Assembly: GCA_004562975.1 (NCBI GenBank)
Contig: SFQP01000018.1
Coordinates: forward strand, 1-14,001
DNA length: 14,001 nucleotides
Direction of reading: 5' to 3'
DNA from: a bacterium
Lineage (GTDB): Bacteria; Bacteroidota; Bacteroidia; Bacteroidales; Bacteroidaceae
Part shown: in pieces, positions 8,255 to 14,001 of the stretch
Numbering within the stretch: the first letter of the stretch is position 1
How the letters are laid out: each line of letters begins with the position of its first letter
Notes under the pieces: model-generated
Databases searched by the model: none
The model's input: the letters and a program-made list of their open reading frames with translations, nothing else
What the model was told of the DNA's origin: nothing
Position numbers and translations under genes: made by a program

Positions 8255-8306
8255 GCAAAAACAACGCTGATTTCCAGCGGTTTAGCCTTGACGGTTTCCT
8301 CAAGGC
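8255..8306 (-). terminator. Leftward terminator-like double hairpin
   Basis: On the minus strand a first stem GCCTTGA/TCAAGGC (8306-8300 with 8291-8285, 7 bp, 8-nt loop) is followed by a second stem CGCTG/CAGCG (8279-8275 with 8269-8265, 5 bp, 5-nt loop) that runs directly into TTGTTTTTG (about 8264-8256). The second stem plus T-run has intrinsic-terminator form for a transcript moving left. It would end any transcript covering the minus-strand ORF at 8430-8795 before it reaches clpC. The short stem keeps confidence modest. Confidence 0.35.
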
Positions 8307-8429
8307 AAAAGTTTCAATTCGCTCATTCCTCTTTCAGCCGCCTCCGCCGCGCCATGACAAACGCGCTGACGCTATTCATCGGATATTTGCTTTGCAAAGC
8401 CCTTCCTGAATGCTGGCAAAAACAATCGT

Positions 8430-8795
8430 TCATGACCAAATATCCTGAAAATCAGAAGAAAACATTCCTTGCTGAAGGTTTGAACGATATTTTTCAAAGG
8501 TTGAAATACGTATATATATAATAATCCGCCATGTTTCTTTCCCGAAAAATTCCAACCGCCCCCCTCCCTCACCAAAAGCCGGCCTTGCTTCAATAAGTTC
8601 AGGCTTAGGTTTTACAAGTTCAGGCTTAGGTTTTACAAGTCCGGGCTTAGAAATGACAACTCCAGGCTTTGTCCTGTATGCTCCCGGCTCAGCCCGATCC
8701 GTTACGCCCGATGCGTTTCTGAACCTTCGTCCTGTAAGAAAAAGTGCCGCCCGATAATATCCGGGGGCATAAAAACGTGAATGGCAAACCGACAT
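8430..8795 (-). CDS. Doubtful ORF with heptapeptide repeats (121 aa)
   Basis: I do not recognise this as a protein family. The frame opens with ATG at 8795-8793 and stays open through the 21-bp DNA repeat, which it reads as seven-residue units: EPGAYRT, KPGVVIS, KPGLVKP, KPELVKP, KPELIEA, RPAFGEG (about residues 36-77). An aromatic/charged C-terminus (WRIIIYIRISTFEKY) follows. There is no signal peptide, clear membrane segment or known domain. For: ATG start, repeat length divisible by three, and a terminator-like element downstream on the same strand. Against: no recognisable promoter, the start lies close to the purB -7 box, and the array may be a DNA-level repeat that is only accidentally open. 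I consider a non-coding repeat more likely. Confidence 0.2.
   Translation of the reverse strand: MSVCHSRFYAPGYYRAALFLTGRRFRNASGVTDRAEPGAYRTKPGVVISKPGLVKPKPELVKPKPELIEARPAFGEGGGRLEFFGKETWRIIIYIRISTFEKYRSNLQQGMFSSDFQDIWS
8574..8699. repeat. 21-bp tandem repeat array
   Basis: Seen directly: two identical adjacent 21-bp units at 8595-8615 and 8616-8636 (beginning AAGTTCAGGCTTAGG and ending TTTTAC), then increasingly diverged units at 8637-8657 (AAGTCCGGGCTTAGAAATGAC is a 21-base variant, core GGGCTTAG), 8658-8678 (core AGGCTTTG) and 8679-8699 (core CGGCTCAG). A probable decayed unit lies on the left at 8574-8594. The conserved centre is the GGCTT core. It is unrelated in sequence and period to the decamer array 430 bp away. 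It is open on the minus strand as a KPKPELV-type heptapeptide. Confidence 0.9.
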
Positions 8796-8810
8796 TCAAC
8801 GAAGAATTAC

Positions 8811-8818
8811 TATATTTG
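8811..8818 (+). promoter_or_regulatory. Candidate -7 element of the purB promoter
   Basis: TATATTTG matches the Bacteroidetes -7 consensus TAnnTTTG exactly and lies 138 nt before the purB ATG, implying a leader of about 125-130 nt. No TTG lies 19-21 bp upstream, so the -33 box is weak or missing, which may indicate an activator or simply a weak promoter. It is identical to the -7 element before asnB. Confidence 0.6.
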
Positions 8819-8835
8819 CGGCCTAAAAACTAACA

Positions 8836-8902
8836 CCAATCCGACGTTTTCGTCAAGCCACAAGAACAAGCCCCGGACACAGCCCGACTGCTCCGGGATT
8901 GG
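8836..8902 (+). promoter_or_regulatory. Possible folded purB leader (three short stems)
   Basis: In the purB leader, CCAAT (8836-8840) can pair with ATTGG (8898-8902), enclosing GACG-TTTT-CGTC (8843-8854) and CCCGGA/TCCGGG (8872-8877 with 8892-8897). Together they would form a three-way-junction-like fold. Two five-T runs (8922-8926, 8931-8935) follow before the ATG. The stems are short and I recognise no known purine-pathway riboswitch motif, so this is a candidate only. Confidence 0.3.
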
Positions 8903-8948
8903 CGGTGACGGAACAACGCACTTTTTGAACTTTTTATTCCTTCAGACA

Positions 8949-10295
8949 ATGGAATTGGACATTCTGACAGCTGTATCGCCGATTGACGGACGATACCGTT
9001 CGAAAACTGAGCCTTTGGCACCTTATTTCTCAGAGTATGCCTTGATGAAATACAGGGTGCGCGTGGAAATTGAATACTTCATCTCCCTTTGCGAACTCCC
9101 CCTTCCCCAGCTCGCCGATTTTCCCCACGGACAATTTGAAGCTTTGCGCAGCATCTACCGCGATTTTTCCGAAGCGGACGCTGCCCGTGTGAAGGAAATT
9201 GAGCAGGTGACGAACCATGACGTGAAGGCCATCGAGTATTTCATCAAGGAACAGCTCGACAAGCTGGGAGGAATGGACCGGTTCAAGGAGTTCATCCATT
9301 TCGGACTTACTTCGCAGGACATCAACAACACCTCTTTCCCCTTGATGCTCAAAGAGTCGGTCGAGGAGGTTTATGTACCCTTGCTTCAGGAACTCATCAG
9401 CCTGCTGGATGCCTATGCCGAGGAATGGAAGGAAATCCCCATGCTGGCACGCACCCATGGCCAGCCCGCTTCGCCCACACGGTTGGGCAAGGAGGTGAAA
9501 GTGTTCGCCTACCGCTTGGAACGTCAGTTGGCCCAACTTCAGGCCTGTGCCTTCACGGCCAAATTCGGTGGGGCAACCGGCAATTTCAACGCCCACCACG
9601 TGGCTTACCCTGCCTACGACTGGAAAACCTTCGGCAACCGTTTCGTGGCTGAGAAGTTGGGTCTTGAAAGAGAGGAATACACCACACAAATCAGCAACTA
9701 CGACAGCATGGCTGCCGTGTTTGATGCCATGAAACGCATCCATACCATCGTGATCGACATGGACCGCGATTTCTGGCAGTATGTTTCGATGGAATATTTC
9801 AAACAGCGCATCAAACAGGGCGAGGTGGGCTCCAGCGCCATGCCCCACAAGGTCAACCCCATTGATTTTGAAAACTCTGAGGGCAATCTGGGCGTGGCGA
9901 ACGCCCTGCTGGAACACCTGAGCCGTAAGCTGCCCATCAGCCGCTTGCAGCGCGATTTGACGGATTCTACCGTGATACGCAACATCGGCGTGCCCATGGG
10001 ACATGCCCTGATAGCCTTCCAAAGTTCGCTGAAAGGCTTGCGGAAACTCCTGCTCAACGAGGAGCGAATCCTTCAGGACCTGGACAACTGCTGGGCTGTC
10101 GTGGCAGAAGCCATACAGACCATCCTGCGGCGCGAAGCATACCCGCATCCTTACGAGGCACTGAAAGCACTGACACGTACCAACGAGGCCGTGACCGAAG
10201 AACGCATTCACCACTTCATCGATGGGTTGGAAGTGAGCGACGAGGTCAAGGCAGAACTGAAGGCCATCACACCGCACAACTACACCGGCGTGTGA
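8949..10295 (+). CDS. purB: Adenylosuccinate lyase
   Basis: Fumarase/aspartase-superfamily tetramer that acts twice in purine synthesis: SAICAR to AICAR, and adenylosuccinate to AMP, releasing fumarate each time. The ATG at 8949 gives 448 aa (E. coli PurB 456) and the expected N-terminus MELDILTAVSPIDGRYRSKT. The same frame is open back to an ATG at 8781, but those 56 extra residues have no family counterpart and lie upstream of and across the promoter, so I reject that start. Motifs: TSQDINNT (121-128), ARTHGQPAS (167-175) with catalytic H170, and superfamily signature GSSAMPHKVNPIDFEN (294-309) with catalytic serine at 295/296. The length and motif positions follow the E. coli-type PurB. 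It is first gene of a probable purB-pseudouridine synthase-asnS unit. Confidence 0.98.
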   Translation: MELDILTAVSPIDGRYRSKTEPLAPYFSEYALMKYRVRVEIEYFISLCELPLPQLADFPHGQFEALRSIYRDFSEADAARVKEIEQVTNHDVKAIEYFIKEQLDKLGGMDRFKEFIHFGLTSQDINNTSFPLMLKESVEEVYVPLLQELISLLDAYAEEWKEIPMLARTHGQPASPTRLGKEVKVFAYRLERQLAQLQACAFTAKFGGATGNFNAHHVAYPAYDWKTFGNRFVAEKLGLEREEYTTQISNYDSMAAVFDAMKRIHTIVIDMDRDFWQYVSMEYFKQRIKQGEVGSSAMPHKVNPIDFENSEGNLGVANALLEHLSRKLPISRLQRDLTDSTVIRNIGVPMGHALIAFQSSLKGLRKLLLNEERILQDLDNCWAVVAEAIQTILRREAYPHPYEALKALTRTNEAVTEERIHHFIDGLEVSDEVKAELKAITPHNYTGV

Positions 10296-10363
10296 TGACA
10301 GGAGCCGTGGACCGGAGCAATCCATGATGACACAACGGATGATCATCCAATATAAATAATATG

Positions 10364-10393
10364 GTGGGTGGGGAATAGATAAGCCCCACCTAC
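10364..10393 (+). other. Strong GC-rich hairpin between purB and the pseudouridine synthase
   Basis: GTGGGTGGGG (10364-10373) pairs with CCCCACCTAC (10384-10393): 10 bp with one G-U and a 10-nt loop. It lies 68 nt after the purB stop and 25 nt before the next ATG. No T-run follows, so it is not a standard terminator. It may be an RNA-processing or 3'-end-stability element, or affect translation of the next gene. Confidence 0.45.
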
Positions 10394-10418
10394 AACAACC
10401 AAACAAATTACAAAAAAC

Positions 10419-11786
10419 ATGAGTGAAGAATTCTTTAACCAAAGCGAAGACAGCCGGGATGGCTTTCGTTCGCAAGATGAGGAAAATGCAAAAGGAAATG
10501 GCCGCTTTGAAAGTGGACACACACCTCGCCCGCGTATAAACCGCAACTTCCGGCAAGCCGGCAGCAGCGAGTATGGCAACCAGCGCGGCTACGGAATGCA
10601 GCGGCAGGGCGGAGAATACCGGCCCCGTTACAACGGTGAAGGTGGCTATCAATCCTCACGCAGACAGGACAGCAGAGATGGCAACTACCAGCCTCGCAAC
10701 GGGTATCAGCCTCGCGACGGATACCAGCCCCGCGAAAACCGCTGGGGCAAATCGCGCTACGGACAGAATACCGCAGAGGGCGGAGGCTATGCTTCACGCG
10801 GCGGACAGGGCGGCTATCAGCCCCGTTACAACCGGGAGGGATACGAACAGGACGGCGGTTACCAGCCTCGCGGCGGACAGAACGGCTACCAGCCGCGCCG
10901 GCAGGGTGGGGGCTACCAGCCCCGTGGCGGACAGGGAGGCTTCCGTCCGCGTTACCAGGGACAAGGCGGCTACAGCCGGCAGCAGCAACGCCGCCCGGGA
11001 TATGATCCGCACGCCAAGTATTCGCACAAGAAACGCATGGAATACAAGGAGGAAAACTATGACCCCACAGTACCCCTCCGCCTCAACAAGTTCCTGGCCA
11101 ATGCCGGTATCTGCTCCCGACGCGATGCCGACAAATACATTGAAGCCGGCGTGGTCAGCGTCAATGGCGTAGTGGTGACGGAACTGGGTGCCAAGGTGCT
11201 GCGCACGGACGAAATCAAATTCCATGACAACCTGGTCAAGATGGAAAAGAAGGTCTATGTGCTGCTCAACAAGCCCAAAGGCTACGTAACGACCAGTGAG
11301 GACCCGCAAAACCGCAAGACGGTGATGGACCTCGTGCAGAACGCCTGCCCCGAACGCATCTATCCCGTCGGAAGGCTCGACCGCAACACTACGGGTGTGC
11401 TGCTGCTTACGAACGACGGTGAGCTGGCCTCCAAGCTGACGCACCCCAAATTCCTGAAGAAGAAAATCTACCACGTCACGACCGACCAGAACGTGACCGC
11501 TGCCGACATCCAGCAGATTGCCGACGGCATTACGCTCGACGACGGACAGATTAAGGCCGATGCCGTGGAATACGCTCATCCTACTGACAAGAAACAGGTG
11601 GGCATCGAAATCCACAGCGGCAAGAACCGCATCGTGCGCCGCATCTTTGAAAGCCTGGGGTACCATGTCACCAAACTCGACCGCGTTTACTTTGCCGGAC
11701 TGACCAAAAAGAACGTGCGCCGGGGCGACTGGCGGTACCTGACCGAAAAAGAGGTGCAGATGTTGCGCATGGGAGCATTTGAATAA
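10419..11786 (+). CDS. S4-domain rRNA pseudouridine synthase (RsuA/RluB family) with RGG-like N-terminal extension
   Basis: Isomerises a specific uridine in rRNA to pseudouridine; RluB-like action on 23S rRNA is most likely, but RsuA or RluF specificity cannot be excluded. The 455 aa divide into a low-complexity tail (1 to about 215), an S4 RNA-binding domain (about 219-265, LRLNKFLANAGICSRRDADK) and the catalytic domain (about 277-455). The catalytic domain carries LLNKPKGYV (282-290), the catalytic-aspartate motif PVGRLDRNTTG (316-326, D321), LLTNDGELASKLTHP and GKNRIVRRIFESLG (401-414). The tail is Gly/Tyr/Gln/Arg-rich, with seven YQPR tetrads plus YRPR and FRPR. Typical enzymes of the family have 240-290 aa, so the tail is an addition. 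asnS follows after 21 nt; purB precedes by 123 nt with a hairpin between. Confidence 0.94.
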   Translation: MSEEFFNQSEDSRDGFRSQDEENAKGNGRFESGHTPRPRINRNFRQAGSSEYGNQRGYGMQRQGGEYRPRYNGEGGYQSSRRQDSRDGNYQPRNGYQPRDGYQPRENRWGKSRYGQNTAEGGGYASRGGQGGYQPRYNREGYEQDGGYQPRGGQNGYQPRRQGGGYQPRGGQGGFRPRYQGQGGYSRQQQRRPGYDPHAKYSHKKRMEYKEENYDPTVPLRLNKFLANAGICSRRDADKYIEAGVVSVNGVVVTELGAKVLRTDEIKFHDNLVKMEKKVYVLLNKPKGYVTTSEDPQNRKTVMDLVQNACPERIYPVGRLDRNTTGVLLLTNDGELASKLTHPKFLKKKIYHVTTDQNVTAADIQQIADGITLDDGQIKADAVEYAHPTDKKQVGIEIHSGKNRIVRRIFESLGYHVTKLDRVYFAGLTKKNVRRGDWRYLTEKEVQMLRMGAFE

Positions 11787-11807
11787 TATTGAACACCCCT
11801 AAATACA

Positions 11808-13202
11808 ATGCAAAGGACAAAAATCATCGATTTGCTCCAACGTACGGATTACGGAGCAAACGTATGCGTAAAAGGATGGGTGCGCACCCGCCGGGGCAGC
11901 AAGTCCGTGAACTTTATCGCCCTGAACGACGGCAGCACCATCAAGAATGTGCAGATTGTGGCCGACGTGGACAAGTTTGATGCCGAAATGCTCAAACAAA
12001 TCACCACAGGAGCCTGCCTGAGTGTGGAGGGCGTGCTGACCGAGAGTCAGGGTGCCGGACAAAGCAGTGAGGTGCAGGCCACACACATCGAGGTGCTGGG
12101 CACCTGCGCGGCGGACTATCCCATGCAGAAGAAGGGACAGAGCTTCGAGTATATGCGCCAACATGCCCACATGCGCCTGCGTACCAACACGTTCGGCGCT
12201 GTGTTCCGCATCCGACACAACATGGCCATGGCCATTCATACCTATTTCCACGAACACGGCTTCTGCTATTTTCATACGCCCATCATCACGGCTTCTGACT
12301 GCGAGGGTGCCGGACAGATGTTCCAGGTGACGACCAAAAACCTCTATGACCTGAAGAAAACGGAGGATGGCAAGATTGACTACAGCGACGATTTCTTCGG
12401 AAAAACCACCTCGCTGACGGTGAGCGGACAGCTGGAAGGCGAACTCGGTGCCACGGCGCTCGGTGCCATCTACACCTTCGGACCCACATTCCGTGCCGAA
12501 AACTCCAACACGCCGCGCCACTTGGCAGAGTTCTGGATGATTGAACCTGAAGTGGCGTTCTATGATATCAACGACAACATGGACTTGGCAGAGGACTTCA
12601 TCAAGTACTGTGTGCGTTGGGCGTTGGAACACTGCAAGGACGACTTGGAATTCCTCAACAAGATGATTGAGAAGACGTTGCTGGAACGGTTGCACTTTGT
12701 GGTGGAACATGATTTCGTACGCCTGACTTACTCCGAAGGCATCCGCATCCTGGAGGAGGCCATCGCCGGAGGACGCAAGTTTGAGTTCCCCGTATATTGG
12801 GGAGTTGACCTGGCCAGCGAGCACGAGCGTTACTTGGTGGAGGAATACTTCAAGAAGCCCGTTATCCTGACGGACTATCCCAAGGAAATCAAGGCTTTCT
12901 ACATGAAGCAGAACGACGACGGCAAAACGGTGCGCGCCATGGATGTGCTCTTCCCGCAAATCGGCGAAATCATCGGCGGTTCGGAACGTGAGGAAAGCTA
13001 CGAGAAACTGATGGCACGCATTGAGGAACTGAATATCCCGATGAAGGACATGTGGTGGTATCTGGACACCCGCCGCTTCGGCACCTGCCCCCATTCCGGC
13101 TTCGGCTTGGGCTTCGAGCGTCTGATCCTCTTCGTGACGGGTATGCAGAACATCCGCGATGTCATCCCCTTCCCGCGTACACCCAAGACGGCGGACTTCT
13201 AA
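11808..13202 (+). CDS. asnS: Asparaginyl-tRNA synthetase
   Basis: Class IIb aminoacyl-tRNA synthetase that charges tRNA-Asn with asparagine using ATP. It has 464 aa (E. coli 466). An N-terminal OB-fold anticodon-binding domain (about 15-105, [23 protein letters not shown]) precedes the catalytic domain. Motif 2 is [21 protein letters not shown] (residues 224-244, with FRAE at 228-231), and motif 3 is [12 protein letters not shown] (431-442, with R438). The AENSNT and [11 protein letters not shown] segments are AsnRS-type and argue against AspRS, which also carries a large insertion domain absent here. A direct AsnRS means the organism need not rely on the Gln/Asp-tRNA amidotransferase for Asn-tRNA. 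The start is the ATG 21 nt after the upstream gene; the gene ends at an intrinsic terminator. Asparagine supply (asnB) is next in line. Confidence 0.98.
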   Translation: MQRTKIIDLLQRTDYGANVCVKGWVRTRRGSKSVNFIALNDGSTIKNVQIVADVDKFDAEMLKQITTGACLSVEGVLTESQGAGQSSEVQATHIEVLGTCAADYPMQKKGQSFEYMRQHAHMRLRTNTFGAVFRIRHNMAMAIHTYFHEHGFCYFHTPIITASDCEGAGQMFQVTTKNLYDLKKTEDGKIDYSDDFFGKTTSLTVSGQLEGELGATALGAIYTFGPTFRAENSNTPRHLAEFWMIEPEVAFYDINDNMDLAEDFIKYCVRWALEHCKDDLEFLNKMIEKTLLERLHFVVEHDFVRLTYSEGIRILEEAIAGGRKFEFPVYWGVDLASEHERYLVEEYFKKPVILTDYPKEIKAFYMKQNDDGKTVRAMDVLFPQIGEIIGGSEREESYEKLMARIEELNIPMKDMWWYLDTRRFGTCPHSGFGLGFERLILFVTGMQNIRDVIPFPRTPKTADF

Positions 13203-13226
13203 CCGAAGATTGCCCGAATTTCATAG

Positions 13227-13274
13227 AGAGCTGTTCTCCCAAGCGGTTTCCCCCTTGCCGGAACAGCTCTTTTT
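13227..13274 (+). terminator. Intrinsic terminator after asnS
   Basis: A perfect 10-bp stem AGAGCTGTTC (13227-13236) / GAACAGCTCT (13261-13270) with a 24-nt loop is followed by a T-run (13270-13274). It begins 24 nt after the asnS stop, so it closes the purB-pseudouridine synthase-asnS unit and separates it from asnB. Confidence 0.88.
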
Positions 13275-13350
13275 GTGCGTTCCGGGACAGCTGGAAGCAG
13301 AAGAAGCGGCGAAAACCAAAAATTCAGTGGAAAAATTGTTGTAAAAACTT

Positions 13351-13378
13351 TTTGCGCTGATTATTCTTTATATATTTG
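13351..13378 (+). promoter_or_regulatory. asnB promoter
   Basis: TATATTTG (13371-13378) is an exact Bacteroidetes -7 box. TTTG at 13351-13354 is a candidate -33 box, although the 16-bp spacing is shorter than the usual 19-21. Transcription should start near 13385, giving a leader of about 135 nt that contains the folded element at 13421-13504. Confidence 0.7.
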
Positions 13379-13420
13379 CACTGCGAAATCAAAATAACCA
13401 TAAATAAATACAAAATGTAA

Positions 13421-13504
13421 GCAGGAAAAGTCGTTGGCCCGTCCATTGCCTAGGCAATGTGGCTAAGGGACAGGATGCGTGTTGCATCGGACGACTTTGA
13501 ACCT
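13421..13504 (+). ncRNA. Structured 5' leader of asnB (candidate cis-regulatory RNA)
   Basis: Seen directly: AAAGTCGT (13427-13434) and ACGACTTT (13491-13498) form a perfect 8-bp closing stem that can gain AGG/CCT (13423-13425 with 13502-13504) across a small internal loop. Inside are a hairpin ATTGC-CTAG-GCAAT (13445-13458), extendable by GTCC/GGAC (13441-13444 with 13468-13471) across an asymmetric loop at 13459-13467, and a hairpin GATGC-GTGTT-GCATC (13474-13488). It ends 15-21 nt before the asnB ATG. No T-run follows, so control of translation or RNA stability is more plausible than termination. I do not recognise a known riboswitch class. The call as a regulatory RNA is inference from density of pairing and position. 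Confidence 0.6.
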
Positions 13505-13519
13505 AAAATTCCAAACACT

Positions 13520-14001
13520 ATGTGCGGCATCGTAGCAATTTTCAACGTAAAAGAACAAACACCCGAATTGAGGCAGAAGGCTCTCCGGATGAGCAAAAAG
13601 ATAAGACACAGAGGACCGGATTGGAGCGGCATATATTGTGGTAAGTCGGCCATACTGTGCCACGAACGCCTGTCTATCGTAGACCCCGAGAGCGGAAAAC
13701 AGCCGCTGTTCGCACCCGACCACAAGCAGGTGCTGGCGGTGAACGGAGAAATTTATAACCATCGGGAAATCCGGGCGAAATATGCCGGAAAATATGATTT
13801 CCAGACAGGGTCGGACTGTGAGGTGGTGCTGGCGCTCTACCGCGAGCGGGGATGTGACTTCCTGGAAGAGCTGAGCGGCATCTTCGCCTTCGCGCTCTAC
13901 GACGAGGAAAAGGATGATTTCCTGATAGCCCGCGACCCCATCGGGGTGATACCTTTATATATCGGAAAGGACAAGGACGGCATGGTGTATTGCGCCAGTG
14001 A
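13520..14001 (+). CDS. asnB: Asparagine synthase B, glutamine-hydrolysing (partial, 3' end beyond the window)
   Basis: Makes asparagine from aspartate, glutamine and ATP. The 160 codons present cover most of the N-terminal class-II glutaminase (Ntn) domain; the C-terminal synthetase domain lies beyond the window (the full protein is usually about 550 aa). The ATG is fixed by the mature N-terminus MCGIVAIF, where C2 becomes the catalytic nucleophile after Met removal. In E. coli numbering (Cys1) the glutamine-binding residues R49, N74, G75 and D98 correspond to R50 (HERLSIV), N75-G76 (VNGEIYNH) and D99 (GSDCEVV), all present. RHRGPDWSG (29-37) and ARDPIGVIPLY (137-147) support AsnB over GlmS or PurF. 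It has its own promoter and a structured leader. Confidence 0.97.
   Translation, partial: MCGIVAIFNVKEQTPELRQKALRMSKKIRHRGPDWSGIYCGKSAILCHERLSIVDPESGKQPLFAPDHKQVLAVNGEIYNHREIRAKYAGKYDFQTGSDCEVVLALYRERGCDFLEELSGIFAFALYDEEKDDFLIARDPIGVIPLYIGKDKDGMVYCAS

Larger units (their letters stand above)
7889..8948. other. Divergent clpC-purB intergenic region, about 1 kb
   Basis: In an otherwise densely coded window this gap is large. From left to right it contains: the clpC leader and promoter (7889-7990); the CTATAG decamer array (8031-8150); two hairpins with a leftward T-run (8255-8306); a palindrome GCTTTGCAAAGC (8389-8400); a small hairpin TTTCAA-AGG-TTGAAA (8492-8506) followed by a TA-repeat (8511-8521); the 21-bp array (8574-8699) inside a doubtful minus-strand ORF; and the purB promoter and leader. 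No transposase remnant, tRNA or convincing conserved protein is seen in 8160-8430. The AT/GC patchwork suggests an accreted or interspersed-repeat segment, but I cannot test copy number. Confidence 0.8.

Noticed and set aside
8354..8521. Small plus-strand ORF (55 codons from the ATG at 8354; open from a TTG at 8288)
   Set aside because: It has a mildly hydrophobic start (LTLFIGYLL), but no family, promoter or conserved motif is recognised, and it overlaps opposite-strand frames in a repeat-rich gap. Homologues in other genomes would reopen it.
7889..8800. Replication origin: divergent genes around an AT-rich array whose TTATCTATA units match 7 of 9 bases of the DnaA box TTATCCACA
   Set aside because: The two mismatches are systematic in every unit, no true DnaA box is seen, and by eye there is no clear GC-skew switch across the gap. 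A genome-wide skew plot would settle it.
8781..8948. 56-residue N-terminal extension of PurB
   Set aside because: The frame is open, but it lies across the TATATTTG promoter and has no counterpart in PurB proteins; the ATG at 8949 gives the canonical N-terminus.
9030..10652. Minus-strand 540-codon frame antisense to purB
   Set aside because: Shadow of purB running into the next gene; composition is antisense-like and no domain is recognisable.
11799..13094. Minus-strand 431-codon frame antisense to asnS
   Set aside because: Shadow of asnS.
13520..14001. asnB as another class-II amidotransferase (GlmS, PurF, GltB)
   Set aside because: The RHRGPDWSG, VNGEIYNH and ARDPIGVIPLY segments and the spacing of R50, N75-G76 and D99 are those of AsnB.

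Overview
The window looks like chromosomal housekeeping DNA from a member of the Bacteroidales (Bacteroides/Prevotella-type). The protein sequences match that order by family recognition. Candidate promoters carry the Bacteroidetes -7 consensus TAnnTTTG (TAAATTTG before clpC, TATATTTG before purB and before asnB). Start codons lack clear Shine-Dalgarno sequences, as is usual in this phylum. GC content is a little over 50 % by eye, so species cannot be named.

Layout. Six genes on the minus strand fill the left 7.9 kb; in transcription order they are clpC, rfbC, lepA, ftsE, lysC and lysA (lysA runs off the left edge). A divergent gap of about 1 kb (7889-8948) follows. It contains a 10-bp tandem array built on CTATAG, a leftward terminator-like pair of hairpins, a 21-bp tandem array inside a doubtful minus-strand ORF, and the purB promoter and leader. 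Three plus-strand genes come next: purB, an S4-domain pseudouridine synthase with a long Gly/Tyr/Gln/Arg-rich N-terminal extension, and asnS, which ends at a strong intrinsic terminator. The window closes with the glutaminase half of asnB, preceded by a promoter and a compact, highly base-paired 5' leader.

Functions. The left block combines protein quality control (ClpC), dTDP-rhamnose synthesis (RfbC), translation (LepA/EF4), the divisome ATPase FtsE and two lysine-pathway enzymes (LysC at the first step, LysA at the last). A 9-bp hairpin with a short T-run separates lysC from lysA. The right block combines purine synthesis (PurB), ribosome modification and asparagine use (AsnS charges tRNA-Asn; AsnB makes asparagine).

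There is no phage, transposon, CRISPR, tRNA or rRNA. The most promising undescribed element is the structured asnB leader (about 13421-13504): an 8-bp closing stem around two hairpins, 21 nt before the start codon, which I cannot assign to a known riboswitch class. The two unrelated tandem repeats in the clpC-purB gap come next.
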